64,000 nucleotides of DNA, from assembly GCF_900185715.1 (NCBI RefSeq), contig NZ_FYAS01000004.1, positions 17,461-81,460 on the forward strand, read 5' to 3'. This document shows, in pieces, positions 16,119-25,651 of the stretch (positions within the stretch are counted from its first letter, which is position 1; every line of letters begins with the position of its first letter). The notes under the pieces were generated by a model that made no database searches, had not been told where the DNA came from, and saw only the letters and a list, made by a program, of their open reading frames with translations. The translations under genes and the position numbers were made by a program. The stretch is from Allobosea sp. CS1GBMeth4 (GTDB lineage: Bacteria; Pseudomonadota; Alphaproteobacteria; Rhizobiales; Beijerinckiaceae).

Positions 16119-17206
16119 TGCGCGTCCTGATCGCCACGGATGCCTGGCGGCCGCAGATCAACGGCGTCGTGCGGTCGCTGGAGCGGATGGTCGAGGCGGC
16201 GCCGGAATTCGGCGTCACGCCGCACATGCTGACGCCCGAGGGATTCCGGCAGATCGGCCTGCCGTCCTATCCCGATATCCGCATCGCGCTGGCGAGCCGC
16301 CGGCACATCGCCGGGCGCATCGCCGAATTCGGCCCCGACCATGTCCATATCGCCACCGAGGGGCCGATCGGCTGGCTGACGCGGGCGGTCTGCCTTGCCC
16401 AGAAGCGCACCTTCACCACGAGCTATCACACCCGCTTCCCGCAATATGTCGCCGCGCGCTGGCCGATCCCCGAGAGCTGGAGCTATCGCTTCCTGCGCCG
16501 TTTCCACGATCCCGCGGCGGGCGTGATGGTCTCGACCGCCACGGTCGAGGCGGAGCTGCGCGCCCATGGCTTCGAGCGCATCCTGCGCTGGGGGCGCGGC
16601 GTCGACCTCTCCCTGTTCCATCCGCGCCCCGGCAGCGTGCTCGACCTGCCGCGGCCGATCTTCCTCAGTGTCGGGCGCGTCGCTGTCGAGAAGAATCTGG
16701 CGGCCTTCCTGTCGCTGCGCCTGCCCGGCAGCAAGGTCGTCGTCGGTGACGGCCCGGCCCGTGCCGACCTGCAGCGCGCCTTCCCGGAGGTGCATTTCCT
16801 CGGTGCGCGCGAGGGCGAGGAGCTGGCGGCGATCTACGCCTCCTCCGACGTCTTCGTGTTCCCGAGCCTGACCGACACCTTCGGCATCGTCCTGCTGGAG
16901 GCGGCCGCGAGCGGTCTTCCGGTCGCGGCGTTCCCGGTGCAGGGACCGAGCGACGTCTTCGCCGGCAGCCAGGCGGCGGTTCTGCACGAGGACCTGCGCC
17001 AGGCCGCGCTCTCGGCGCTGCGCCTGCCGCGCGAGGCAGGGCTCGCGCTCGCCGCCGGCCATAGCTGGCGCAGCAGCGCCGAGCAGTTCTACGGCCATAT
17101 GCGGCGCGCGATGCACGCGGCGGCCGGGAAGCCGGCCCGCATCGAGCCGGCGCCGGCGGGGCTGTCCGTACGGCTGGAGGCGGCGGAGCGGAAGGAATTC
17201 GCCTGA
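16118..17206 (+). CDS. Family 4-type glycosyltransferase, GDP-mannose-dependent mannosyltransferase-like
   Basis: The 362-residue protein has a GT-B fold: N-terminal RVLIATDAWRPQINGVVRSLE, the segment HIATEGPIGW, FTTSYHTRFPQYVAAR, and in the C-terminal half WGRGVDLSLFHPRPG, FLSVGRVAVEKN, and FVFPSLTDTFGIVLLEAAASGLPVAAF with the EX7E-like retaining motif. These resemble MgtA-type alpha-mannosyltransferases and diacylglycerol glycosyltransferases. It probably adds a sugar to a lipid at the inner face of the membrane. Translationally coupled to the preceding metallophosphoesterase. Donor and acceptor are inferred only from family. Confidence 0.87.
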   Translation: MRVLIATDAWRPQINGVVRSLERMVEAAPEFGVTPHMLTPEGFRQIGLPSYPDIRIALASRRHIAGRIAEFGPDHVHIATEGPIGWLTRAVCLAQKRTFTTSYHTRFPQYVAARWPIPESWSYRFLRRFHDPAAGVMVSTATVEAELRAHGFERILRWGRGVDLSLFHPRPGSVLDLPRPIFLSVGRVAVEKNLAAFLSLRLPGSKVVVGDGPARADLQRAFPEVHFLGAREGEELAAIYASSDVFVFPSLTDTFGIVLLEAAASGLPVAAFPVQGPSDVFAGSQAAVLHEDLRQAALSALRLPREAGLALAAGHSWRSSAEQFYGHMRRAMHAAAGKPARIEPAPAGLSVRLEAAERKEFA

Positions 17207-17227
17207 GCCTTCGTCAGGCGCGCAGGG

Positions 17228-19015
17228 TCACAGCCTGCGCGAGCGGACATGGCGCGGCAGCACGCGGTCGGGCCCGCTCGCCGGCTTGAGCTCGCTGCGG
17301 AAATCGTCGCGGCGCTGGTGCACCGAGGCGATGACGAGGCCCATCGGGACGCCGAGCCCGACCAGCGCGGCTTCCGACAATTGCAGGCTGGCCTCGATCG
17401 TTTCCGGCACGGCGTCGTTGACGCCGATCTCGTAGAGGTGCCTCGCATGCTTCGCGTCGCGGGCGCGCGCGACGATGACGAGATCCGGCCGCATGCCGCG
17501 GGCCGCCGCAACGATGTCGTCGACGGCGCGGGGATTGTCGATGGTCACGATCAGGGCGGTGGCCTCCGCGACCCCGCAGAGGCGCAGGAAATCCGGCTTG
17601 GTGGCGTTGCCGTAGAAGGCGGGGCGGCCGGCGCGGCGCTGCGTCGCGATCAGGGCCGGGTCGGCGTCGACGGTGATGTAGGGGACCTTGTGCTGCTCGA
17701 GCATCTCGCCGACGAGGCGGCCGACGCGGCCGAGCCCGACGACGATGGCCCGCGGCGCATGATCGTGCGGCGGCAGGATGGCGGCCTCCGCCGGAAGGTT
17801 CACCGCCGGAGCGAGGCGGGCAGAGAGCGCCCGCGCCAGGCGCGCGGCGAGCGGCAGGCCGATCATGGTCAGCGAGACGCCGGCGAGCACCAGCGCGGCG
17901 GCGTTCTGGTCGACCAGCCTGGCGGCGACGGAAGCGGTCAGCAGCACGAAGGCGAACTCGCCGCCGGGGCCGATCATGATCGCGGTTTCGAGCGCAGTCG
18001 GCAGCGACAGCCTGAAATAGCGCGCGAGCAGGAAGGTGATCGCGACCTTGGTCAGGAAGAGCCCGGCGGCGATGCCGAGAATCGCGACCGGCTGGGCCGC
18101 GAGCGCCGCCGGATTCACGCTCATGCCGACCGTCAGGAAGAAGACGCCGATCAGCAGCGACTTGAACGGTTCGATCGTCACCTCGATGGCGCGGCGATAT
18201 TCGGTCTCGGCCAGCAGCAGCCCGGCGATGAAGGCGCCGAGCCCCATGGAAAGTCCGGCCGCGGCGGCGATCAGCCCGGTGCCGAGCGCGACCAGCAGGG
18301 TCGCCGCCATGAAGCTCTCCGAGGAATCGGTCGAGGCGACGAGGCGGAAGAGCGGGCGCATGGCGAGGCGCCCGATGACCACGATGGCCGCGATCGCCGC
18401 GGCCGCCTGCAGCGCCGCCTGGGTCAGGCCGACCAGCAGCGAGGCGCCGCCCTGCGTGCCGAGCACGCTGACGAGGAAGAGCAGCGGGATCACCGCCAGA
18501 TCCTGGCAGAGCAGAATGGCGAAGCTGGAGCGCCCGGCCGAGGAGGTGATGCGGCGATGGGCCGAGAGCAGCTCGACGACCATCGCGGTCGAGGACAGTG
18601 CGAGCGCCGTGCCGATCAGCAGCGCCGCGGGCGCTGGCTGGCCGAAACCATAGGCGACGGCCCCGATCGCCGCGGCCGAGAGCGCGACCTGGCCGAGGCC
18701 GAGCCCGAAGACGAGCCGGCGCATGGTCGTCAGGCGCTCGAAGGACAGCTCCAGCCCGATGACGAGCAGCAGGAAGGCGACGCCGAGTTCGGCGGGGCCG
18801 GCCAGCGCTTCGGCGTTGGAGACGGTGATGGCGCTGAGGAGCGGCACCTTGGCGACGAGGCCGCCGAGGCCGTAGGGGCCGAGCACGGCGCCGCAGGCCA
18901 TGAAGGCGACGACCGAATTGACGCGGAAGCGCTTGGCGAAAGGCACGATCACGCCGGCCGTGGCGAGCACGACCACGGCGTCGCGATAGGCGGAAGGATC
19001 GATCGTCCCGGCCAC
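17228..19015 (-). CDS. CPA2-family cation:proton antiporter with TrkA-N domain, KefB/YbaL-like
   Basis: The 595-residue protein has about 12-13 hydrophobic segments (residues about 10-390) with the CPA2 pattern AFLLLVIGLELSFERL and SSTAMVVELL, followed by a cytosolic TrkA-N/RCK nucleotide-binding domain starting near residue 424 (AIVVGLGRVGRLVG, then VDADPAL and YGNATKPDFLRLCGV). This is the plan of KefB/KefC and YbaL potassium or sodium/proton antiporters. The C-terminal IGLGVPMG-type region is short. Convergent with the glycosyltransferase (21 bases apart). Ion specificity is not evident. Confidence 0.9.
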   Translation of the reverse strand: MAGTIDPSAYRDAVVVLATAGVIVPFAKRFRVNSVVAFMACGAVLGPYGLGGLVAKVPLLSAITVSNAEALAGPAELGVAFLLLVIGLELSFERLTTMRRLVFGLGLGQVALSAAAIGAVAYGFGQPAPAALLIGTALALSSTAMVVELLSAHRRITSSAGRSSFAILLCQDLAVIPLLFLVSVLGTQGGASLLVGLTQAALQAAAAIAAIVVIGRLAMRPLFRLVASTDSSESFMAATLLVALGTGLIAAAAGLSMGLGAFIAGLLLAETEYRRAIEVTIEPFKSLLIGVFFLTVGMSVNPAALAAQPVAILGIAAGLFLTKVAITFLLARYFRLSLPTALETAIMIGPGGEFAFVLLTASVAARLVDQNAAALVLAGVSLTMIGLPLAARLARALSARLAPAVNLPAEAAILPPHDHAPRAIVVGLGRVGRLVGEMLEQHKVPYITVDADPALIATQRRAGRPAFYGNATKPDFLRLCGVAEATALIVTIDNPRAVDDIVAAARGMRPDLVIVARARDAKHARHLYEIGVNDAVPETIEASLQLSEAALVGLGVPMGLVIASVHQRRDDFRSELKPASGPDRVLPRHVRSRRL

Positions 19016-19204
19016 GTCACCCTCTGGGAATCAGGCAAAGCTGCCGATGGGCAAGCTTTGCTTCGCAGTGCCTTGCAACACAAACCAAATCGCGCGACGG
19101 GCTGGCGAAAACTTGCCCCGTCGCCGGCCGGCCTCTAAGCACTGTGCCGTTCGCAGCGGCAGGACCTGGCTCTGTCCGCGGGTCAGCCACGCAGAGGACC
19201 TCGC

Positions 19205-20024
<820 letters not shown>

Positions 20025-20050
<26 letters not shown>

Positions 20051-20657
20051 GGCGGACGCCCGTCGCGGTCTCGCAGGGCGGGATCGCGGTGGCGAGATCG
20101 ACCTTGGGATCGATGGCGCGGACGGCTTCGACGAGGTCGAAATCGCGCATCAGCAGGACATAATCCTGTGTCTCCGACGTCCTGAGATAGCCGGTCATCG
20201 TGATCGGCTTGCCGGAGAGCTCGCCGAGCCGGCAAGCCTTGTCGGCACCGAGAGCGAAAGAGCCGCGATTGCCGCTGTTCTGCGGCCCGGCGAACATCTC
20301 CTCGCGGAAGGCGCCGAGGCGCGCGGCGTCGGCGGCACCGAGCCTGAACAGGGTGAAGCGACGCCCCGGCGAGACCAGTGCCGGCAGTTTCGCCAGCTCG
20401 ACCGCGTCCCGCACCTCCTCCAGCACGACCTTGCGCTCATGCCGCCCGCCGTCCCGGGGCATGGCGACGATCGTCATGGTGACGCCGCCCGGCAGCGGGC
20501 GGATATCGGCGGGCAGGCTGATGCCGGCGCGCAGCTGCGTCAGGTCGGTCGTCCTGACGTCGATCTTCGACAGTTTCGGCAGCGAGCTCAGCGGGACATG
20601 GCCGCAGCCGGCGAGCAGGCAGCACAGCAGGAAATGGGCGGGCAGGGCAGGGCGCAT
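20025..20657 (-). CDS. Predicted lipoprotein of unknown function
   Basis: The protein of 210 residues has a lipoprotein signal (MRPALPAHFLLCCLLAGCGH; lipobox LLAGC with Cys near residue 18). The mature part contains ISLPADIRPLPGGVTMTIVA and a region CRLGELSGKPITMTGYLRTSETQDYVLLMRDFDL. I do not recognise a named domain. The start at 20657 (ATG) is preferred over a GTG at 20660. It converges on and overlaps the moxR-like gene by 26 bases and is divergent from the DUF2975 gene, sharing an AT-rich promoter region. Confidence 0.7.
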
Positions 20658-20678
20658 CACAATTCTCTTGAAAGGGCT

Positions 20679-20718
20679 TTGACATTGATAAATTCGTCTA
20701 TTACTTTAATTTTGTCAA
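20679..20718. promoter_or_regulatory. AT-rich divergent promoter region
   Basis: In a strikingly AT-rich stretch, TTGACA at 20679-20684 and its inverted copy TGTCAA at 20713-20718 frame ATAAATTCG and TTTAAT. They could be -35 elements for the DUF2975/XRE pair (rightward) and the lipoprotein gene (leftward), or together an operator for the small XRE regulator. The -10 elements are not clear-cut. Confidence 0.4.
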
Positions 20719-20735
20719 TCACGGAGTGTAAAAAT

Positions 20736-21302
20736 ATGGCACCGCTCGAAACGCCGACCCATGCTGGACCCGCCATGGCGAGGCTGCGTCGCGTCAGCAT
20801 GGTCGCGCGCTTCCTGTGCTTCGCGGCGGCGACGCTGATGGCCCTCGGCGCGGTCTGGCTCTGGCGCGATCCCGAACTGCTCGCCGCCTATGTCCGGGGC
20901 ACGATCGGGCTCAGCGTGCCGGTCGGTCCGCCGTCCGAGCGCGGCTACTGGATCGCGCTCGCGATCGGCCTCGTGCCCGCCGGCCTGTTCGTCGCGGCGA
21001 TGCTGCGCCTCGCCGGCCTGTTCGGCCGCTTCGGCCGCGGCCAGGTGCTGGAAGAGGAGAATGCGCAGCGGCTGACGCGGATCGGCTGGCTGCTCACGGC
21101 GATGGGCGTGGCGACGCCGCTCTCGCGCATGCTGCAGAGCGTGGCGCTCACCTTCGACAACCCGCCCGGCCAGAGGCATCTCGCCGTCACCCTCGATCCC
21201 GGCATGTTCGGCGCGCTCGCGGCCGGGGCTGCGCTGGTCGCCTTCGGCCTCGTGCTGAAGGAGGCCGTCAGGCTCGCGGACGAGAATCAGAGTTTCGTGT
21301 AG
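20736..21302 (+). CDS. DUF2975 membrane protein
   Basis: The 188-residue protein has four hydrophobic segments (about residues 23-45, 70-92, 113-133, 155-177). The segment LRLAGLFGRFGRGQVLEEENAQRLTRIGWLL between the second and third segments is characteristic of DUF2975. DUF2975 proteins are usually paired with a small YozG-like XRE regulator, exactly as here (next gene 9 bases downstream). The function of the pair is unknown; a membrane partner that controls the regulator is one idea. The ATG at 20736 is the first in frame after the AT-rich promoter. Confidence 0.75.
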   Translation: MAPLETPTHAGPAMARLRRVSMVARFLCFAAATLMALGAVWLWRDPELLAAYVRGTIGLSVPVGPPSERGYWIALAIGLVPAGLFVAAMLRLAGLFGRFGRGQVLEEENAQRLTRIGWLLTAMGVATPLSRMLQSVALTFDNPPGQRHLAVTLDPGMFGALAAGAALVAFGLVLKEAVRLADENQSFV

Positions 21303-21311
21303 GACGGGGCG

Positions 21312-21557
21312 ATGCCGATCATCGTCGAACTCGATGTCATGCTGGCGCGCCGCAAGATGCGCTCCAAGGAACTGGCGCAGCGCATCGGGCTGACCGAGCA
21401 GCAGGTCTCCCAGCTCAAATCCGGCAAGGTGCGCGGCATGCGCTTCGACACGCTGACCCGGATCTGCGCCGTGCTCGACTGCCAGCCCGCAGACCTGCTG
21501 CGCTATGAGCCGGGCGCCGACGATCTCGCGCCGGGCTCGGGGCCGGACGAGGGGTAG
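21312..21557 (+). CDS. Small XRE-family regulator, YozG-like
   Basis: The 81-residue protein is almost only a helix-turn-helix: MLARRKMRSKELAQRIGLTEQQVSQLKSG, then RFDTLTRICAVLDCQPADLLRY. This is the compact Cro/C1 type that accompanies DUF2975 genes. It lies 9 bases after the DUF2975 gene and is cotranscribed. The target is probably its own promoter (AT-rich inverted repeat at 20679-20718), which is inference. Confidence 0.85.
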   Translation: MPIIVELDVMLARRKMRSKELAQRIGLTEQQVSQLKSGKVRGMRFDTLTRICAVLDCQPADLLRYEPGADDLAPGSGPDEG

Positions 21558-21563
21558 CGCTCC

Positions 21564-22826
21564 TCAGCCGAAGCCGAGCAGCGGGCGGCCCTGCAGCGCC
21601 GCGACGAGAGCCGTCGCGGTGACCGCGGCATAGGCGGCGGAAACCGTGGCCAGGGCGAGGAGCCCGAGCCGGCTCCGCCGCGTCGCCAGCCGGAGCGCGA
21701 GGCCGACGGCCGGGATGATCTGCAAGGCGTGCAGGCCGAGGAAGTGGGCGACGCGCAGGTCGCCGACCGTCAGCGACCAGCCGAGGAACGGGATCGTCGG
21801 GTGGGCCTGCGGCACCGCGCCGACATAGTGCCCGCTCGGGCTGGAGCTGAGGATCGCACCGCTGGCGAGCCCGAAGACGCAGGTCAGGGCGAGGCCGACG
21901 ACCAGCGACCAGCGCACGATCTCCGGCATCGGCGCGGCGTCGCGGCGGGCGAGGCCGTAGGCCAGCAGCCCGGGCGCGACCGTGAAGATCACCGCGCCGA
22001 TCCCCATCACGGCGTAGAGGGCGATGCCGAGCCAGTCGTCGCGGTTGTAGTGCGAGGCTTCCAGCCGCGATGCGCGCCAGGCGATGTAGAGCACCTCGAG
22101 GATGATCGGCACGATCACCGGCCAGACGATGTAGCGTCCGGCCCAGGAGGCGCGGAAACGCTCGCCGGCGAGCGGCAGGACGACGGCCAGCGTCAACAGA
22201 TAGACGGCGACCGAGATCTCGAACTTCAGTGGCTTGATCCAGGTGTCGACCCCGTGGAACTGCCGGACGTCGATCAGCCAGGCGAGAGCGGTCGGCACGG
22301 CCAGGGCGGCCATCGCGCAGGCCGCGGCGGTGAGGCGCGGCTCGAATTCGAGATCGCGCAGCCAGCCGGGAAGGCGGGCCTGGAAACGGGCGATCCGGTC
22401 CTCCCGGGCGAGGCGAAAGCAGGCCTCGATCAGGAGATAGGCGAGATAGCCGAACGGGCCGAACAGGAAGGTCGCCAGCAGCACGGGCAGCATCAGCCAG
22501 TGCGGGATCGCCTCGGCCTGCGAGCGCCGCAGCATCCAGTTGCCGAGGAAGAGGTCGAAGGCGAGGTAATGGACCCAGCCGGCGAGCAGCAGCGGCTTCG
22601 AGGCAAAGAGCGCCGCGACCGAATCGAGGGAGGAGAAGCCGCCCTTCGCATCATGCCAGTGCACGGCGATCAGCACGGCGTAGCCGAGCGAAAGCAGGGC
22701 CGGGATGAGCCAGCCGGCCAGGGCCGCCGAAAGGCCGCGCCAGCGCGGCAGCAGGATCAGCGCGAGCCAGCCGAGCACGGCGAGCTGGTTCGCACGGGCG
22801 AAGGCATCGTCGAGGGAGAAGGGCAT
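21564..22826 (-). CDS. ABA4-like (DUF4281) domain fused to an extra membrane domain
   Basis: A 420-residue membrane protein. Residues about 5-145 match the ABA4-like family (FASKPLLLAGWVHYLAFDLFLGNWMLRRSQ, then FGPFGYLAYLLIE), named for the plant neoxanthin-synthesis protein. Residues about 155-420 add seven or so hydrophobic segments I do not recognise, with TWIKPLKFEISVAVYLLTLAV, LEASHYNRDDWLGIALY and GDLRVAHFLGLHALQIIPAVGL. Bacterial ABA4-like proteins have no proven role. It is divergent from the TetR regulator, with symmetric motifs between them, so TetR control is likely. Confidence 0.72.
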   Translation of the reverse strand: MPFSLDDAFARANQLAVLGWLALILLPRWRGLSAALAGWLIPALLSLGYAVLIAVHWHDAKGGFSSLDSVAALFASKPLLLAGWVHYLAFDLFLGNWMLRRSQAEAIPHWLMLPVLLATFLFGPFGYLAYLLIEACFRLAREDRIARFQARLPGWLRDLEFEPRLTAAACAMAALAVPTALAWLIDVRQFHGVDTWIKPLKFEISVAVYLLTLAVVLPLAGERFRASWAGRYIVWPVIVPIILEVLYIAWRASRLEASHYNRDDWLGIALYAVMGIGAVIFTVAPGLLAYGLARRDAAPMPEIVRWSLVVGLALTCVFGLASGAILSSSPSGHYVGAVPQAHPTIPFLGWSLTVGDLRVAHFLGLHALQIIPAVGLALRLATRRSRLGLLALATVSAAYAAVTATALVAALQGRPLLGFG

Positions 22827-22836
22827 GCGCGCTCCG

Positions 22837-22903
22837 AACTTGACGGTGTTCAGTTGCGGCGTTGTCCTATTCCGCTATCTTAACGGCGTCAAGTTTGAAC
22901 TTG
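22837..22903. promoter_or_regulatory. TetR-type operator region between the ABA4-like and tetR genes
   Basis: A 14-base palindrome CAAGTT-TG-AACTTG lies at 22890-22903, 25 bases before the tetR start. In addition AACTTGACG at 22837-22845 is the exact inverted copy of CGTCAAGTT at 22887-22895, 11 bases before the ABA4-like start. The repeated AACTTG half-sites near both divergent starts suggest one regulator controlling both genes. Confidence 0.5.
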
Positions 22904-22928
22904 GCGCTCTCCGGACGAAGGCGTGGCG

Positions 22929-23639
22929 ATGATGGCGGGCGGGGCGACGAAGCGAAGCGGCTATCATCATGGCGACCTGCGCCAGGCGATGATCGAGGCG
23001 GCCGAAGCGGTGCTGGCCGAGAAGGGCGTCGGCGGCTTCACCCTGCGCGAATGCGCCCGGCGGGCCGGCGTCTCGCCCGCGGCGCCGGCACATCATTTCG
23101 GCAATCTCGCCGGCCTGCTGACCGCGATCGCGACGCTCGGCTTCGATGATCTGTCCGAGACCATGGAGGCGGCCGTCGCGCGGGCGGTGGCGTCCGGCGG
23201 CGACCGGCTGGCGGCGATCTGCGAGGCCTATCTCGCCGTCGCGCTGAACCGACCCGGGCGTTTCCGCGTCGTGTTCGGGCGGCTCGGCCTGAAGAGCGGG
23301 GACGAGGAGCTGCGCCGGGCCGCCGTCCGCGCCTTCGGCATCCTGGTCCGGGAGACCAAGCTGGCGCTGGGGCGCGGCGTCGATGGCGGCGAACTGCTGA
23401 CGCGCCTGCCGTCGAGCTATGGCGGCGATGCCGATCTCGCCGAGATCCTGTTCGTCTGGTCGGTCACCCACGGCTTCTCGACCATGCTGATCGACGGCCA
23501 GCTCGCGCCCTTCGACCAGCAGCCCGGCGGGCGCGAGCTCCTGCTCGGGCTCTATTCCGGCCGGCTCATGGAGATGCTGCGCGCCGCCATGCGAGGTTCC
23601 GCCGCCATGCCACTCGCAAATCCCGCCAGCCATGGTTAG
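22929..23639 (+). CDS. TetR/AcrR-family transcriptional regulator
   Basis: The protein of about 236 residues has the TetR DNA-binding domain: HHGDLRQAMIEAAEAVLAEKGVGGFTLRE, then CARRAGVSPAAPAHHFGNLAGLLTAIA. The C-terminal half (about residues 80-220) matches the WHG-type ligand domain, with FRVVFGRLGL and FVWSVTHGFSTMLIDGQL. GAAGG before the ATG at 22929 supports that start. The stop TAG directly abuts the sixA ATG, so it heads a possible operon with sixA, ycjX and ycjF, and it is divergent from the ABA4-like gene, its likely target. Confidence 0.85.
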   Translation: MMAGGATKRSGYHHGDLRQAMIEAAEAVLAEKGVGGFTLRECARRAGVSPAAPAHHFGNLAGLLTAIATLGFDDLSETMEAAVARAVASGGDRLAAICEAYLAVALNRPGRFRVVFGRLGLKSGDEELRRAAVRAFGILVRETKLALGRGVDGGELLTRLPSSYGGDADLAEILFVWSVTHGFSTMLIDGQLAPFDQQPGGRELLLGLYSGRLMEMLRAAMRGSAAMPLANPASHG

Positions 23640-24176
23640 ATGGCGGCCATGCGCCGCCTGATGCTCCTGCGCCACGCCAAATCGGCCTGGCCCGCCAACA
23701 CCGCCGATCGCGACCGGCCGCTCGCGACGCGCGGGCGCGAGGCTGCTCCGGTCATGGGCCGCTATCTCGCCGAAGAGCTGCTTTTGCCGGACCTGGTCCT
23801 GATCTCGCCGGCCAGGCGTACGGTCGAGACCTGGGAGCTGGTCAGGCCGATGCTGCCGGAGAGGCCGGCGACACATTTCGAGCCGCGCATCTACGAAGCC
23901 AAGGCCGAGCGCCTGCTCAAGGTCGCGCAGGAGACCGAGCCGGAGGTCCGCACGCTGCTGATGATCGGCCATAATCCCGGTTTCGAGGAGCTCGCGGCCA
24001 GACTCACCGGGCATGGCGACCGCTATGCGGCGGCGCGGATGGCGCAGAAATATCCGACCTGCGGGCTCGCGGTGCTCGATTTCGCCATCGAGGACTGGCG
24101 CGATCTCGCCGCGCAAGGCGGCAGGCTCGACCGTTTCGTCACGCCCGAATCGCTGGGCGAAGGGCCGGACGAGTGA
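23640..24176 (+). CDS. sixA: SixA-family histidine phosphatase
   Basis: The 178-residue protein has the RHG signature LMLLRHAKSAW (phospho-accepting His near residue 11), LVLISPARRTVETWELV and the second catalytic His in LMIGHNPGFEEL. SixA-type phosphatases remove phosphate from histidine-phosphotransfer domains or related protein substrates in the cytoplasm. It starts directly at the tetR stop and runs into ycjX after 13 bases. The substrate here is unknown. Confidence 0.88.
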   Translation: MAAMRRLMLLRHAKSAWPANTADRDRPLATRGREAAPVMGRYLAEELLLPDLVLISPARRTVETWELVRPMLPERPATHFEPRIYEAKAERLLKVAQETEPEVRTLLMIGHNPGFEELAARLTGHGDRYAAARMAQKYPTCGLAVLDFAIEDWRDLAAQGGRLDRFVTPESLGEGPDE

Positions 24177-24189
24177 TGCGGACCGCCTG

Positions 24190-25638
24190 ATGGCGTCTGG
24201 CTCCTATCTCGACGAGGCGCGCAATGCCGCGCTCGCCTTCGGCGACAGCCTGCTCGGGCTGGCGCGGCCGCGCCTGCGCATCGGCGTCACCGGCCTGTCG
24301 CGCTCGGGGAAGACGGTCTTCACCACCGCGCTGATCCAGAACCTGCTCGAAGGCGCGAAGCTGCCGGTGCTGAAGGCCTCGGCGGAGGGGCGGATCGCGC
24401 GGGTCAGGCTGGTGCCGCAGCCCGATCCCGAGATTCCGCGCTTTCCCTATGAGGCGCATCGCGCGGCGCTCTCGGGGCCGGACCGGCGCTGGCCGGAGTC
24501 GACGCGTCGCATCTCGGAGCTGCGGCTCGAGATCGACTACGAGCGTGCCGAAGGCTGGTTCAGGGGGCCGGCGACGCTGACCCTCGACATCGTCGACTAT
24601 CCCGGCGAATGGCTGCTCGATCTCGCCCTGATCGGGCAGGACTATGCCGGCTGGTCGGCGCAGGCGGTCGCCGATGCGCGAAAGCCGCACAGGCTCGGCG
24701 TCTCGGGGGCGTGGCTCGCCGGTCTGGCGCTGCACGACCCGGCCGGCCCGGTGGACGAGCTGGCGGCCGAGGCTGCGAGCGATGTCTTCAAGGCCTATCT
24801 CGCCGCGCTGCGCGCCGATCCCGAGGCGGTGGCGGTGACGCCGCCCGGGCGTTTCCTGATGCCGGGCGATCTCGAGGGTTCGCCGGCCCTGACCTTCGCG
24901 CCGCTCGACCTGGCGCCGGGCGCCGAACCGCGGGCCGGCACGCTCGCCGGGCTGATGGCGGAGCGGTTCGAGGCCTATAAGCGCGTCGTGGTCGGCCCGT
25001 TCTTCCGCGAGCATTTCGCCAGGCTCGACCGGCAGATCGTGCTGGTCGACGCGCTGGCGGCGCTCGATGCCGGCCCGGCCGCGCTGGCCGATCTCGAAAC
25101 CGCGCTGGGCCAGGCGCTCTCGGCCTTCGCGGTCGGCCGCAACAGCCTGCTCTCGAGCCTGTTCGCGCCGCGGATCGAGAAGGTGCTGTTCGCCGCGACC
25201 AAGGCCGACCATCTCCATCATACGAGCCATGACCGGCTCGCCGGCGTGATGTCGCATCTGGTCGCGCGCGCCGCGGCGCGGGCGCAAGGGGCGGGGGCCA
25301 AGGTCGAGGCGATGGCCTTCGCCGCGATCCGCGCCACGCGCGAGGTCCGCATTCGCGAGGGCCGCGAGGAGCTGCCGGCGATCGCCGGCGTCCCCGAAGC
25401 GGGGGAGGTGGTCGACGGAGAGGTCTTCGACGGGCAGGCCGAGGCCGCGATCTTCCCCGGCGATCTGCCGGCCCGGCCCGAGACGATCTTCGATCCGGAG
25501 GCGCCGCGCTGGCATGTGCGGGCGCCGCGTTTCCGGCCGCCGCTGGTCAAGCCGGATGCCGGCGGGCGCCTGGCGCCGCCGCCGCAGATCCGCCTCGACC
25601 GCGCGCTCGAATTCCTGATCGGCGACAGGCTGGCGTGA
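24190..25638 (+). CDS. ycjX: YcjX-family (DUF463) P-loop protein
   Basis: The 482-residue protein has an N-terminal P-loop RIGVTGLSRSGKTVFTTALIQNLL (Walker A about residues 34-44), then the conserved LRLEIDYERAEGWF, LDIVDYPGEWLLDL and a long C-terminal domain with KVLFAATKADHLHHTSHDRL, all hallmarks of YcjX. In E. coli ycjX and ycjF belong to the phage-shock regulon and may help membrane stress. The start at 24190 gives the family N-terminus. It is 13 bases after sixA and 13 before ycjF. Confidence 0.9.
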   Translation: MASGSYLDEARNAALAFGDSLLGLARPRLRIGVTGLSRSGKTVFTTALIQNLLEGAKLPVLKASAEGRIARVRLVPQPDPEIPRFPYEAHRAALSGPDRRWPESTRRISELRLEIDYERAEGWFRGPATLTLDIVDYPGEWLLDLALIGQDYAGWSAQAVADARKPHRLGVSGAWLAGLALHDPAGPVDELAAEAASDVFKAYLAALRADPEAVAVTPPGRFLMPGDLEGSPALTFAPLDLAPGAEPRAGTLAGLMAERFEAYKRVVVGPFFREHFARLDRQIVLVDALAALDAGPAALADLETALGQALSAFAVGRNSLLSSLFAPRIEKVLFAATKADHLHHTSHDRLAGVMSHLVARAAARAQGAGAKVEAMAFAAIRATREVRIREGREELPAIAGVPEAGEVVDGEVFDGQAEAAIFPGDLPARPETIFDPEAPRWHVRAPRFRPPLVKPDAGGRLAPPPQIRLDRALEFLIGDRLA

Positions 25639-25651
25639 GGGAGGGCTCGCT

